Translations under genes and position numbers: made by a program | Notes under the pieces: generated by a model | Database searches by the model: none | What the model was told of the DNA's origin: nothing | What the model saw: only the letters and a program-made list of their open reading frames with translations | Assembly: GCF_003285545.1 (NCBI RefSeq) | Contig: NZ_QLNV01000015.1 | Span: 1-64,000, forward strand | DNA: 64,000 nucleotides | Direction of reading: 5' to 3' | Source of the DNA: Sinomicrobium soli | GTDB taxonomy: Bacteria > Bacteroidota > Bacteroidia > Flavobacteriales > Flavobacteriaceae | In this document: piece by piece, positions 16,784 to 24,307 of the stretch | How the letters are laid out: the number at the start of each line of letters is the position of its first letter | Numbering within the stretch: the first letter of the stretch is position 1

Positions 16784-17551
16784 ATGATCATCACCGATAC
16801 CCATACACATTTGTACAGCGAGGCTTTCGACGCCGACAGGGACGAAATGATACAGCGTGCCATCGGGGCGGGGGTAGAGCGTTTTTTTATACCCGCTATT
16901 GATTCCTCTTATACGGAAGCCATGCTGCAGCTCGAACGCCGGTATCCGGGAAGGATGTTCCTGATGGCCGGATTGCATCCTACACATGTAGGAGAAAATT
17001 TTGAGGAGGAACTGGCCCATGTGGCGGCAAACCTGGAACGGCACAGGTATTATGCGGTCGGGGAGATCGGTATCGACCTGTACTGGGACCGGAAGTTCCT
17101 GCAACAGCAGCAGGAGGCGTTCAGAAGACAGGTACGGCTTGCCCGGGAATACCGGCTTCCCATAGTAATACATTGCAGGGAGGCCTTTGACGAGGTTTTT
17201 GAAATTCTGGAATCGGAAAAGGGTGATGGGCTGTATGGTATTTTTCACTGTTTTACCGGTACGGAGGAACAGGCAGAACAGGCCATTTCGTATGGAATGA
17301 AACTCGGGATAGGAGGGGTGGTTACCTTTAAGAACGGAAAAATAGACCGCTTTCTGGACCGGATCCCCCTGGATTGTATTGTCCTGGAGACCGATGCTCC
17401 CTATCTTGCCCCTGTTCCTTTCAGGGGAAAGCGGAATGAAAGTGCGTATCTTGTAAAAGTACTCGAAAAAATAAGCGAGGTATACGGCATGCCCGAAGAG
17501 GAAGTCGCCCTTAAGACTACTGCAAATGCTGCGGAGGTTTTCGGGATATGA
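16784..17551 (+). CDS. TatD family metal-dependent DNase
   Basis: The 255-residue cytosolic protein has the metal-binding motifs of TatD hydrolases in order: DTHTH (residues 5-9), GEIGIDLYWD (Glu about residue 90), HCREAFDEVF, FHCFTGT and ETDAPYLAP (Asp about residue 207). TatD proteins are 3'-5' exonucleases linked to DNA repair in E. coli; despite the name they are not part of Tat transport. Length is normal. Confidence 0.95.
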   Translation: MIITDTHTHLYSEAFDADRDEMIQRAIGAGVERFFIPAIDSSYTEAMLQLERRYPGRMFLMAGLHPTHVGENFEEELAHVAANLERHRYYAVGEIGIDLYWDRKFLQQQQEAFRRQVRLAREYRLPIVIHCREAFDEVFEILESEKGDGLYGIFHCFTGTEEQAEQAISYGMKLGIGGVVTFKNGKIDRFLDRIPLDCIVLETDAPYLAPVPFRGKRNESAYLVKVLEKISEVYGMPEEEVALKTTANAAEVFGI

Positions 17552-17741
17552 GCTGTAAAGCCGAATAATGCTTATTTTGAACGGGCTTTGGCTGTTAAGT
17601 CAATAAAGTTTTGTTCATTTGTATGGTGTATGTAAATTTGTTACCGGGCCCGAACTCCCGGTTCTGATAAGACGAATGATGCTGTGAATCACGGTGCTGT
17701 TGTCCTTGAGGAAAGGAAGTTCTGTTTAAAGCAATAGTCAT

Positions 17742-18878
17742 TTGGATAATTATAAAGAAATCAGGCCTTATCTGGATAGTGAGGTAAAAGCTGTCCTGCA
17801 CGAGTACAAGGAACATCCCATGATTCGTGCCTTACTGCATTTTACCTTTCCGGACAAAAGCCAGGAAGAAATAGAAAAAATACTGGATTCCTGTAACTCC
17901 ATTACCGATTTTCAGTCGAGGGTAATATATCACAGTGTCAGGAATATCCTGGAAAAAAGTTCCGAAGGGTTCTTTACGCACGGGTTTGAGAAACTTAAGC
18001 CCGATACTTCATATCTCTTTGTATCCAATCACCGGGATATTGTTATGGATACCAGCCTGCTGAATGTAGCCCTGCTGGATAACGGGCTGGTGCTTACGGC
18101 GTCTGCCATTGGTGATAACCTGGTACACAAGCCGTTTTTGCTGGCGCTTTCGAAGCTGGTGCGGAATTTTCTGATCAAGCGGGGGCTGTCTCCCCGGGAA
18201 ATGCTGGAAAGTTCCCGGAAGGTGTCCGCCTATGTAAAACACCTGCTGGAGGAAGAAGGACGTTCGGTCTGGATCGCACAACGGGAAGGGCGTACCAAGG
18301 ATGGAAATGACCAGACGCAACAGGGAGTCCTCAAGATGCTTGCCCTGGCCAGCGAAGAAAGGCAGATTATGGATTATTTCAAAAAGCTCCGTATTACACC
18401 GGTGGCCATTTCCTATGAATACGATCCGACCGACCTGCTGAAAATGCCGGAACTCATGGCCAGGCATTACGATATCGAATACGTAAAGACCAGTAATGAA
18501 GATTTTAATTCCATCCTGAAAGGGGCGCTGGGACAAAAGAAGCGCATATGCATCCAGGTGGGGGAGATCACCGACCAGCAGCTCGATGCGATCAGGGACA
18601 GCGGGGAATCTGTGAACAGGCAGTTCCAGATGCTCGCCGACTGTATCGATGAACAGATCCGCAGGAATTACCGGTTGTGGCCCACGAATTACCTGGCCTA
18701 TGACCTGTTGCACAATACCGAAAGGTTTGCAGATCATTACAGTGAAAAAGAGAAAAGGCAGTTTGAAAGAAGGCTGGAGAGAAGGGTAGGGGAAGAAGAC
18801 GATATAGCCCGGAAAAACTTTCTGGCCATGTATGCCAACCCGGTGATAAACCGGATGAAATACGAAACAACCCTGTAA
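17742..18878 (+). CDS. 1-acyl-glycerol-3-phosphate acyltransferase family protein
   Basis: The 378-residue protein starts at TTG 17742; the frame is closed at 17727 and there is no other usable start before residue 27. The opening MDNYKEIRPYLDSEV matches the usual start of Bacteroidota homologues (x-x-IRPY-x-D-x-E), which supports it. The acyltransferase region has VSNHRDIVMD (His97) and QREGRTKDG. The His block differs from the standard HX4D: aspartates are at His+2 and His+6. The product may acylate glycerolipids or an aminolipid. A 190-base gap with no recognised element precedes it. Confidence 0.82.
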   Translation: MDNYKEIRPYLDSEVKAVLHEYKEHPMIRALLHFTFPDKSQEEIEKILDSCNSITDFQSRVIYHSVRNILEKSSEGFFTHGFEKLKPDTSYLFVSNHRDIVMDTSLLNVALLDNGLVLTASAIGDNLVHKPFLLALSKLVRNFLIKRGLSPREMLESSRKVSAYVKHLLEEEGRSVWIAQREGRTKDGNDQTQQGVLKMLALASEERQIMDYFKKLRITPVAISYEYDPTDLLKMPELMARHYDIEYVKTSNEDFNSILKGALGQKKRICIQVGEITDQQLDAIRDSGESVNRQFQMLADCIDEQIRRNYRLWPTNYLAYDLLHNTERFADHYSEKEKRQFERRLERRVGEEDDIARKNFLAMYANPVINRMKYETTL

Positions 18879-18972
18879 AAACCGGGATGTGTTGCCCCCG
18901 TGTTTTAACATGGAGATGACGGCCCCCGCTTCGTTGGGTTTTCCTGTCAAAAATGATTTCACAAAGCTGTAT

Positions 18973-20001
18973 ATGGGAAAAAGATCGGATATACTCCTGG
19001 TGTATACCGGAGGGACTATCGGGATGATAAAGGATTATGAAACGGGCGCGCTCAGGGCCTTTGACTTTGACAAGCTGCTCAACCGTATTCCCGAACTGTC
19101 GCACCTGGATTGCAATATAAAAACCGTGGCTTTCGAAGAACCGATCGATTCTTCGAATATGGACCCGGAGTACTGGAGGCGCATCGCCGGGATCATAGAG
19201 GAACACTACGAAGACTTTGACGGCTTTGTGGTGCTTCATGGCAGCGATACGATGAGCTATACCGGGGCAGCCCTGAGTTTTATGCTCGAAAACCTGTCCA
19301 AGCCGGTAATCCTTACCGGGTCGCAGTTGCCTATAGGTGACCTCCGTACCGATGCCAAGGAGAACCTGATCACATCCATACAGATCGCCGCGTTGCAGGA
19401 CAGGGGGAAGCCGCTGGTGTCTGAAGTATGCCTTTATTTCGAATACAAGCTGTACCGTGCCAACCGCACCACCAAGATCAATGCGGAACATTTTGAAGCC
19501 TTTGCCTCGCTGAACTACCCTCCCCTGGCCGAAAGCGGTGTTCACCTGAAAATCAACAGGGAATACCTGCTGGCACCCAACCGCCGGAAGAAGTTCAGGG
19601 TACACAAGGCTCTGGACAATAATATCGCGGTGGTCCGGCTGTTTCCGGGGCTCAGTGATACAGTGCTTAAGGCCGTCCTGGAAACACCGGGACTGAAGGC
19701 CGTGGTGCTGGAAACCTACGGGGCCGGAAATGCTCCTACGGGAAAGGGGTTCCGGGATATAGTGGGAACAGCGGTAGAGAACGGTATCTTCGTGGTCAAT
19801 GTGACCCAGTGTTCCGGTGGCAGTGTGCTTATGGGGAAATACGAAACCAGTACTCACCTGAAGAAACTGGGGCTTATCAATGGAAAAGATATCACGACGG
19901 AGGCTGCCCTGGCAAAACTAATGTACCTCCTGGGAAATAATATCAGTAAAAAAGCGTTTAGAACTGTGTTTGAAACACCATTACGGGGGGAAATGCAGTA
20001 A
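18973..20001 (+). CDS. ansA: type I L-asparaginase
   Basis: Asparaginase hydrolyses asparagine to aspartate and ammonia. I start it at ATG 18973 (MGKRSDILLVYTGGTIGM), giving 342 residues; a longer in-frame start at 18889 would add 28 residues unlike the family. The first catalytic Thr is in YTGGTIG, the second in LHGSDTMSYTGAALSFML, followed by VILTGSQLPIGDLRTDAKENL. The absence of a signal peptide fits the cytosolic type I enzyme. The start lies 95 bases after the acyltransferase. Confidence 0.93.
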   Translation: MGKRSDILLVYTGGTIGMIKDYETGALRAFDFDKLLNRIPELSHLDCNIKTVAFEEPIDSSNMDPEYWRRIAGIIEEHYEDFDGFVVLHGSDTMSYTGAALSFMLENLSKPVILTGSQLPIGDLRTDAKENLITSIQIAALQDRGKPLVSEVCLYFEYKLYRANRTTKINAEHFEAFASLNYPPLAESGVHLKINREYLLAPNRRKKFRVHKALDNNIAVVRLFPGLSDTVLKAVLETPGLKAVVLETYGAGNAPTGKGFRDIVGTAVENGIFVVNVTQCSGGSVLMGKYETSTHLKKLGLINGKDITTEAALAKLMYLLGNNISKKAFRTVFETPLRGEMQ

Positions 20002-20086
20002 AAATAACGAGATAAATTTTATCAACTAAAAAAAAATTCGTTATTTGGCACCCCGAACAAATCCCCGCGGGGCAAGCAATACAAAG

Positions 20087-20174
20087 AGAGAGGTGGCCGA
20101 GTGGTCGAAGGCGCACGCCTGGAAAGTGTGTATACGTCACAAGCGTATCGAGGGTTCGAATCCCTTCCTCTCTG
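20087..20174 (+). tRNA. tRNA-Ser(GGA)
   Basis: An 88-base tRNA with a class II long variable arm. The acceptor AGAGAGG (20087-20093) pairs with CCTCTCT (20167-20173); the discriminator G is at 20174 and CCA is not encoded. The anticodon stem CACGC/GTGTG encloses the loop CTGGAAA, with anticodon GGA reading UCC and UCU. The variable arm TATACGT..GCGTATC and the T-loop TTCGAAT are present. The sequence is very close in layout to E. coli tRNA-Ser(GGA). Confidence 0.95.
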
Positions 20175-20313
20175 CAAAGAACAGGTTGTTTTTGATTACT
20201 TGTTTCTCCGTTATAAGACAACAGCGATTTCTGCTTTTGTCTGAAAGAAAAAAAAGACAATAAATAGTAAGTTCTGTAAAAAAACTATTGATATTCCGGT
20301 TGTCGCGCCGGAG

Positions 20314-20339
20314 AGATAAGGCCCGAAAGGGGTTTATCT
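20314..20339 (+). promoter_or_regulatory. 11-bp hairpin with GAAA tetraloop upstream of the exbB-like gene
   Basis: AGATAAGGCCC (20314-20324) folds on GGGGTTTATCT (20329-20339) around a GAAA tetraloop, with one G-G mismatch and one G-T pair. T-rich sequence follows (20339-20347). It could end the tRNA transcript; a role as a leader structure is less likely because the proposed exbB promoter is downstream of it. Confidence 0.55.
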
Positions 20340-20375
20340 TCTTTTATTGCGGATTTTTTAATTGTAAAAATTTTA

Positions 20376-20383
20376 TATCTTTA
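20376..20383 (+). promoter_or_regulatory. -7 like element of the exbB/exbD cluster
   Basis: TATCTTTA matches seven of the eight TAnnTTTG positions, 36 bases before the start codon, in a very AT-rich stretch. Confidence 0.45.
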
Positions 20384-20418
20384 ACCCTATTAACTAACAA
20401 AATTTAAGTTTAAAAGAA

Positions 20419-21228
20419 ATGAAAAGATTATTTTCTATTCTGGCTGTTGCCGGATTAATGGCTCTCAACGCAACGACGGCAGAAGCGAAGGATCTTGCTC
20501 CTGTTGTACCTGAAACTGTTTCGGAGATCGTTGCTGTCGCAGATGACGCTGCTGCTTTTGTTCAGGATGATGATGCTGCTGCTTCTCAGGAAAGCAACAA
20601 GTCATTTCACCAGGTATTGAAAGAGAGGTTTATAGAGGGTGGTGCCGGATTTATGGGTATCGTACTTCTGTGTCTGATACTCGGTCTTGCCGTAGCTATC
20701 GAAAGGATCATGTTCCTTAACCTGTCTACAACAAATACCAAAAAACTTACTGCCAAGGTAGAAGATGCTCTTGCTACGGGAGGTGTTGAAGCTGCAAAAG
20801 AAGTGTGCAGGAACACCAAGGGCCCCATTGCCTCTATTTATTATCAGGGGCTGGACAGAACCGATGAAGGTGTTGAAGCAGCCGAGAAAGCTGTTGTAGC
20901 TTACGGTGGTGTGCAGATGGGACAATTGGAGAAAAACGTATCCTGGCTTTCCCTCTTTATTGCCATAGCCCCCATGCTCGGGTTTATGGGTACGGTAATC
21001 GGGATGATCCAGGCCTTTGACAAAATTAGTGCTGCAGGAGGCCTTGACGCTTCTCTTATCGCTGCCGATATTAAAGTAGCCCTGCTGACTACGGTATTCG
21101 GTCTTATTGTAGCGATCATTCTTCAGATTTTCTATAACTATATCATCGCCAAGATAGACAGTATCGTTAACGATATGGAAGATGCTTCTATCGTTTTGAT
21201 CGACCTGTTGGTAGCTCATAAAAAATAA
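20419..21228 (+). CDS. MotA/TolQ/ExbB proton channel family protein
   Basis: The 269-residue protein has a signal-like start (MKRLFSILAVAGLMALNATTAEAK), then an Ala/Asp-rich periplasmic segment (about residues 25-65) and three membrane helices typical of ExbB/TolQ: around residues 75-95, 172-196 and 211-238. The conserved block IAPMLGFMGTVIGMIQAF and LLTTVFGLIVAI are the pore helices. It should form a proton channel powering TonB-type or gliding-related work in the inner membrane. It heads a cluster with a small membrane gene and two ExbD genes. Confidence 0.93.
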   Translation: MKRLFSILAVAGLMALNATTAEAKDLAPVVPETVSEIVAVADDAAAFVQDDDAAASQESNKSFHQVLKERFIEGGAGFMGIVLLCLILGLAVAIERIMFLNLSTTNTKKLTAKVEDALATGGVEAAKEVCRNTKGPIASIYYQGLDRTDEGVEAAEKAVVAYGGVQMGQLEKNVSWLSLFIAIAPMLGFMGTVIGMIQAFDKISAAGGLDASLIAADIKVALLTTVFGLIVAIILQIFYNYIIAKIDSIVNDMEDASIVLIDLLVAHKK

Positions 21229-21251
21229 TCAAACGAGATATATATAGAATT

Positions 21252-21680
21252 ATGAAAGTATTTAAAATATTATTAATCCTGTTGAGCGTGGTAGGCGCCG
21301 TGCTTTGGCTGATGCTTCCGGATAGCGAAACACCCGTAGAGGTAGCGTCGGGAGACTCCAATGTAAACCTCATGTTCGTGGTGTCTTACATCCTGCTCGG
21401 AATAGCTGTCCTGCTCACAGTGATTTTCAGTATAACGGCATTGTTGTCGCACCACAAGCTGAAGGAAATGATTATCTCTATCGTAGTCTTCGGCCTGGTA
21501 CTGGTGGTGAGTTATTCATTGGCTTCCGGAGACCAGATCCTGGCACAGGACGGATCGGTTGCGGCAGATTCTTCCACAGCGAAGCTTGTCGGGGGCGGAT
21601 TGATAGCGTTTTATATTTTAACAGCCCTGGCTATTGCAGCCATGCTGTTTTCCGGAGTAAAGAAAATATTATTTAAATAG
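21252..21680 (+). CDS. conserved membrane protein between ExbB and ExbD
   Basis: The 142-residue protein has four hydrophobic segments (about residues 5-21, 41-63, 72-92 and 113-137). The charged parts are short. I recognise no named domain. Its position, 23 bases after exbB and 4 bases before exbD, argues for a subunit or helper of the same energiser complex in the inner membrane. Confidence 0.8.
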   Translation: MKVFKILLILLSVVGAVLWLMLPDSETPVEVASGDSNVNLMFVVSYILLGIAVLLTVIFSITALLSHHKLKEMIISIVVFGLVLVVSYSLASGDQILAQDGSVAADSSTAKLVGGGLIAFYILTALAIAAMLFSGVKKILFK

Positions 21681-21684
21681 AATT

Positions 21685-22302
21685 ATGGCAAGAAGAGCAA
21701 TACCAGAAGTGAACGCGGGATCTATGGCAGATATAGCGTTTCTGCTCCTGATCTTCTTCCTGGTAACTACTACTATTGAAACAGATTCCGGTCTGGACCG
21801 GAAACTTCCACCGATGGAGCCACAGGATGAGGAAGTGACCATCAGGGAGAGGAACCTGTTGCAGGTACTTATAAACAAGGACAACCAGCTCATGGTTAAT
21901 GAGGAGTTGGTAGAACTTGAAGACCTGCGGCAAAGAGCAGTAGATTTCCTGGATAACGGAGGGGGTACGAACGATCAGGGGGAAACCTGTGATTATTGCC
22001 AGGGAGCCAGGGATGAAACTTCATCCGTTCACCCGGATAAAGCGATCATCTCTCTTGTAAACGACAGGGAGACCAAGTACAGTACGTATATCGCCGTACA
22101 GAACGAACTGGTGGCGGCCTATAATGTACTGAGAAACAGGGAGGCCCAGCGTCTTTACAAGACCGATTTTACCGAGATGCAGAGCGTTTATAACGACCCT
22201 AAAACGGATGACGACGTAAAGGACAGGCTTAAAGAGCGCATTGAGACCATCCAGAAAATGTATCCTCAATTATTGTCTGAGGCGGAACCGAGGAAGAACT
22301 AA
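21685..22302 (+). CDS. ExbD/TolR family biopolymer transport protein (first)
   Basis: The 205-residue protein has one N-terminal membrane helix with the proton-path aspartate: AGSMADIAFLLLIFFLVTTTIE (Asp16). The periplasmic part is longer than usual for ExbD, containing CDYC (two cysteines, about residues 107-110) and a helical tail rich in Glu, Lys and Arg. It pairs with the ExbB channel; a second ExbD follows 12 bases later, suggesting a heteromeric stator. Confidence 0.92.
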   Translation: MARRAIPEVNAGSMADIAFLLLIFFLVTTTIETDSGLDRKLPPMEPQDEEVTIRERNLLQVLINKDNQLMVNEELVELEDLRQRAVDFLDNGGGTNDQGETCDYCQGARDETSSVHPDKAIISLVNDRETKYSTYIAVQNELVAAYNVLRNREAQRLYKTDFTEMQSVYNDPKTDDDVKDRLKERIETIQKMYPQLLSEAEPRKN

Positions 22303-22314
22303 AAATACAGTATT

Positions 22315-22797
22315 ATGGCTAAATTCAAAAAGAAGAAAAGTGGCGAATTACCAGCGGTGTCTACAGCCTCTCTGCCGGATATCGTATTTATGTTGTTGTT
22401 TTTCTTTATGACGGTTACCGTGATGAAAGATGATGATATTATGGTGGAAAACGAACTGCCCACGGCAAATCAGGTACAGAAACTGGACAAAAAGGACAGG
22501 GTGGTTTATATTTATGCCGGTAAACCCCATCCGCGTTACCAGTCTAAATACGGTACGCAGGCGAGAATACAGCTGAACGACAAGTTCGAAAGCGTAGATG
22601 CCGTAGCTTCGTATATCCTGGCCGAAAGAGCGAGTATGAGGCAGGAGCTGCAACCTTTGATGACCACGGCTTTAAAAGTGGACAAGGAAACCAATATGGG
22701 ACTTGTTTCCGATATCAAGCAGGAACTCAGAAAGGTGAATGCCCTTAAAGTAAATTATACCACGAAGGAAGGGGATGCGATGAATAACCTTAAATAA
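22315..22797 (+). CDS. ExbD/TolR family biopolymer transport protein (second)
   Basis: The 160-residue protein starts with a lysine-rich cytosolic tip and has the helix TASLPDIVFMLLFFFMTVTV, with the conserved Asp at about residue 22. It is shorter than its upstream paralogue and lacks the cysteine pair. Both ExbD proteins end in periplasmic domains. It is the last gene of the cluster, with a clear terminator 35 bases downstream. Confidence 0.92.
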   Translation: MAKFKKKKSGELPAVSTASLPDIVFMLLFFFMTVTVMKDDDIMVENELPTANQVQKLDKKDRVVYIYAGKPHPRYQSKYGTQARIQLNDKFESVDAVASYILAERASMRQELQPLMTTALKVDKETNMGLVSDIKQELRKVNALKVNYTTKEGDAMNNLK

Positions 22798-22831
22798 TTT
22801 TTGGCATTTCTTGAAACTTATATTTTGAAAG

Positions 22832-22857
22832 ACCGGTCGTTTGACCGGTTTTTTTAT
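22832..22857 (+). terminator. terminator of the exbB-exbD cluster
   Basis: ACCGGTC (22832-22838) pairs with GACCGGT (22843-22849) around GTTT and is followed at once by seven or more T. It separates the energiser cluster from the outer-membrane protein gene. Confidence 0.92.
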
Positions 22858-22937
22858 TTCCGGGGGAATAATAAGTTAATCAGTTATTAAGTTATCAGAC
22901 AGAAAGAAAAACTCAATAACCCAATAACCAATACCAC

Positions 22938-23654
22938 ATGAAAATCCAGCTGTTGTTGATATCGTTCTGCTGTTTTACAGGAAGCCTGGGCGTACAGGCC
23001 CAGGAAAAAGAAGATGTGCGCTTGTCTTTGTCCGATACCAGCAGGGTGGATGACAAATACAGGGAAGACCAGGTATACGTCGGGATTACTTATAATATCC
23101 TGCTCAACCGGCCTGCTGATGTGAAACAACAGAATCTTTCCAGGGGGGTCCAGGTAGGGATTATCAAGGATATGCCCCTGAATGCCGCCCGGAATGTGGC
23201 CCTTGGTATCGGATTGGGGTACGGATTTAATTCTTATTTTCACAATTTGCAGATGGTCAGGAATGAAGGGGGCATGGAATACGGCCTGATCCCGGAAGGG
23301 ACGGATTACAAGCGCAACAAGATGGATACCCATGTGCTGGAAGTTCCCATCGAATTCCGATGGCGGACTTCTACGGCCCGAAGCTATAAGTTCTGGAGGG
23401 TCTATGCAGGGGTTCGCCTGGGGTATGTATTTTCCAACCGCTATAAGTTTCTCGGGGATGAGACCGTACGTTTTTCCAATAGTGATATCAGGAAGTTTCA
23501 AAGCGGCTTGCAATTGAGTGCCGGGTATAATACCTGGAATTTTTACGTGTATTACGGGCTGGGGAAACTCTTTAAGGATGATATTATTACTACAGGCGGG
23601 GAGGTTCTGGAAATGAGGGCCCTGAAAGTGGGGATCATTTTTTATGCCCTCTGA
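22938..23654 (+). CDS. outer-membrane beta-barrel protein (porin family, PorT-like)
   Basis: The 238-residue protein has a signal peptide (MKIQLLLISFCCFTGSLGVQAQ) and alternating beta-strand sequence ending with hydrophobic residues and IIFYAL, as expected for an outer-membrane barrel of the Omp_b-brl_2/PorT kind. The lengths and strands such as RVYAGVRLGYVFSNRYKF fit. PorT takes part in type IX secretion in some Bacteroidota; I cannot tell whether this one is PorT itself or a general porin-family member. Confidence 0.75.
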   Translation: MKIQLLLISFCCFTGSLGVQAQEKEDVRLSLSDTSRVDDKYREDQVYVGITYNILLNRPADVKQQNLSRGVQVGIIKDMPLNAARNVALGIGLGYGFNSYFHNLQMVRNEGGMEYGLIPEGTDYKRNKMDTHVLEVPIEFRWRTSTARSYKFWRVYAGVRLGYVFSNRYKFLGDETVRFSNSDIRKFQSGLQLSAGYNTWNFYVYYGLGKLFKDDIITTGGEVLEMRALKVGIIFYAL

Positions 23655-23657
23655 CGG

Positions 23658-24260
23658 TCATAACAGAAAGCAGAATATGACAAGCTGGGGTATGGTGCCG
23701 ATAAGGGCTCCCGTAGCTATTTCCCGGGGAGTATGGGCCCTGAGGTACAGTCGCGAAACAGCAATGACTCCGGAGATGATGACCAGTGCTGCGAGTATCG
23801 GCGCCGTATTGACCTGAAAGTGCAGGCTGAAACCGAAAATAAAGGCGGCTACGCCGGTTATTCCCATCATGTGGATACTTGCCTTTACATTCAGGATAAC
23901 GAGCAGCAGGCACAGGAACAGGGTGCTCATGATGCCTACGAAGAAGTAGTGCAGGGTAGGTGAGAACGCCGGGGGGGCGATATGGAGGATAATCACATAC
24001 GTGATGGTTATGGCGGCGTAAAGAGGGATCTTCCGCTCCTTTGCGGAGCGGAGTTCATGAGATTGTACCCACCCCAGGTGCTTCAGGAGCAGGTACAGTA
24101 CTATCGGGATAAGTACGGTGAGGATGAGGATCGGGAGAATGACGTTTTTTCGTGATTCGTACGGGATGTGTTGCGGGGATAGCATATAAAAGGCCATGGT
24201 CCCCGTGAAAGGCATGAACAGGGGGTGAAAAAGATAGCTGAATATCCTGCATATGATCAT
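23658..24260 (-). CDS. PAP2-like integral membrane protein
   Basis: The 200-residue protein has about six hydrophobic helices. Near the end it reads SRLYLRAHTPREIATGALIG, which resembles the third PAP2 phosphatase motif SRxxxxxHxxxD, but the aspartate is replaced by Glu. The second motif is reduced to HMMG, and the N-terminal phosphate-binding motif is not evident. It may be a phosphatase-like protein with altered chemistry. It lies 3 bases from the beta-barrel gene (convergent) and 47 bases past rpoN on the same strand. Confidence 0.75.
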   Translation of the reverse strand: MIICRIFSYLFHPLFMPFTGTMAFYMLSPQHIPYESRKNVILPILILTVLIPIVLYLLLKHLGWVQSHELRSAKERKIPLYAAITITYVIILHIAPPAFSPTLHYFFVGIMSTLFLCLLLVILNVKASIHMMGITGVAAFIFGFSLHFQVNTAPILAALVIISGVIAVSRLYLRAHTPREIATGALIGTIPQLVIFCFLL

Positions 24261-24307
24261 GGTTCCGGGATAATATGTGGTTTTAAAAGCAGCAGGGGCT
24301 TCCTTTT

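Noticed and set aside
18009-19857. Two long minus-strand frames opposite the acyltransferase and asparaginase genes
   Set aside because: Both are antisense shadows rich in His, Arg, Phe and Gly, covering clear plus-strand enzymes.
20063-20072. CCCCGCGGGG palindrome before the tRNA as an operator
   Set aside because: It is a single 10-base palindrome without a second copy or regulator gene nearby. Chance is likely enough.
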